Origin: Desulfobacteraceae bacterium UBA2230
GTDB taxonomy: Bacteria > Desulfobacterota > Desulfobacteria > Desulfobacterales > Desulfosarcinaceae
Assembly (NCBI GenBank): GCA_002348005.1
Contig: DDYQ01000146.1
Coordinates: 1 to 5,366 of the forward strand
Length of the DNA stretch: 5,366 nt
Direction of reading: 5' to 3'
Shown: positions 5,254-5,366 of the stretch, piece after piece
Numbering within the stretch: position 1 is the stretch's first letter
Layout: every line of letters begins with the position of its first letter
Position numbers and translations under genes: made by a program
The notes under the pieces: generated by a model
What the model was told of the DNA's origin: nothing
What the model saw: only the letters and a program-made list of their open reading frames with translations
The model's database searches: none

Positions 5254-5366
5254 TTAGGGTCGGCGCGCCCGCCAGCACTGCATTAACGGTGCACAGGAAT
5301 AAAGGGACACTGCGCCGATTCGCATGCCGAACCACTGAGGGCCGATGAGCGGTTACCCGCCTCATA
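5254..5366. other. Downstream flank with no supported gene
   Basis: This stretch holds the palindrome GGCGCGCC (5262-5269) and a small inverted repeat GCAC/GTGC (5275-5278 with 5289-5292), neither followed by a T tract. An ATG at 5345 is open to the window edge, but only seven codons are visible and the GAGGG before it is too close, so I do not call a gene. Confidence 0.4.

Noticed and set aside
3187..5304. The 11-base word AGGAATAAAGG occurring near 3186 and again near 5294
   Set aside because: The match does not extend, has no direct or inverted repeat context, and shows no sign of a mobile element.
5345..5366. ATG opening a frame at the window edge
   Set aside because: Only seven codons are visible and the purine run before it is too close to act as a normal ribosome binding site.
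1..5366. CRISPR array, insertion sequence, prophage or defence genes
   Set aside because: No regularly spaced repeats, transposase, integrase or nuclease-like frame was found on either strand.

Overview
The window looks like chromosomal DNA from a Desulfobacterota (deltaproteobacterial) relative. This rests on the mix of gene families (DUF2845 and DUF2889 proteins, a TrkH-type K+ channel, a KinB-like sensor/HAMP protein) and on gene style, not on a marker gene, so the assignment is moderate. All convincing genes lie on the + strand.

Layout. Positions 1-215 are the C-terminal 70 codons of a PLP-dependent class I/II aminotransferase. A 695-base gap follows. It holds a strong hairpin just after that stop codon, a sigma70-like promoter (479-507), and a well-matched c-di-AMP (ydaO/yuaA-type) riboswitch aptamer at about 514-636. 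Downstream of the aptamer are two mutually exclusive hairpins and a possible 41-codon leader ORF (689-814). Next comes a two-gene operon: a membrane sensor with a HAMP domain but no output domain (911-1657), and 3 bases later a full-length TrkH family K+ translocation subunit (1661-3100). A candidate intrinsic terminator follows at 3132-3162.

After a hairpin-rich gap come three small genes not obviously linked to the operon: an exported DUF2845 protein (3335-3712), a DUF2889 protein (3857-4399, start moved to an internal ATG with a good ribosome binding site), and an exported PRC-barrel protein (4615-5253). A possible 42-codon ORF (4396-4524) overlaps the stop of the DUF2889 gene. The last 113 bases hold no gene I can support.

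How it works together. c-di-AMP is an established second messenger for K+ and osmotic homeostasis, and its riboswitch class usually lowers expression when the ligand is abundant. Here it heads a transcript encoding a K+ uptake channel plus an unexplained membrane sensor. The most interesting unit is therefore riboswitch, output-less HAMP sensor and TrkH: an RNA-controlled K+ uptake operon with a possible protein-level sensor of its own. No TrkA/KtrA gating subunit and no c-di-AMP synthase or phosphodiesterase is present in the window.
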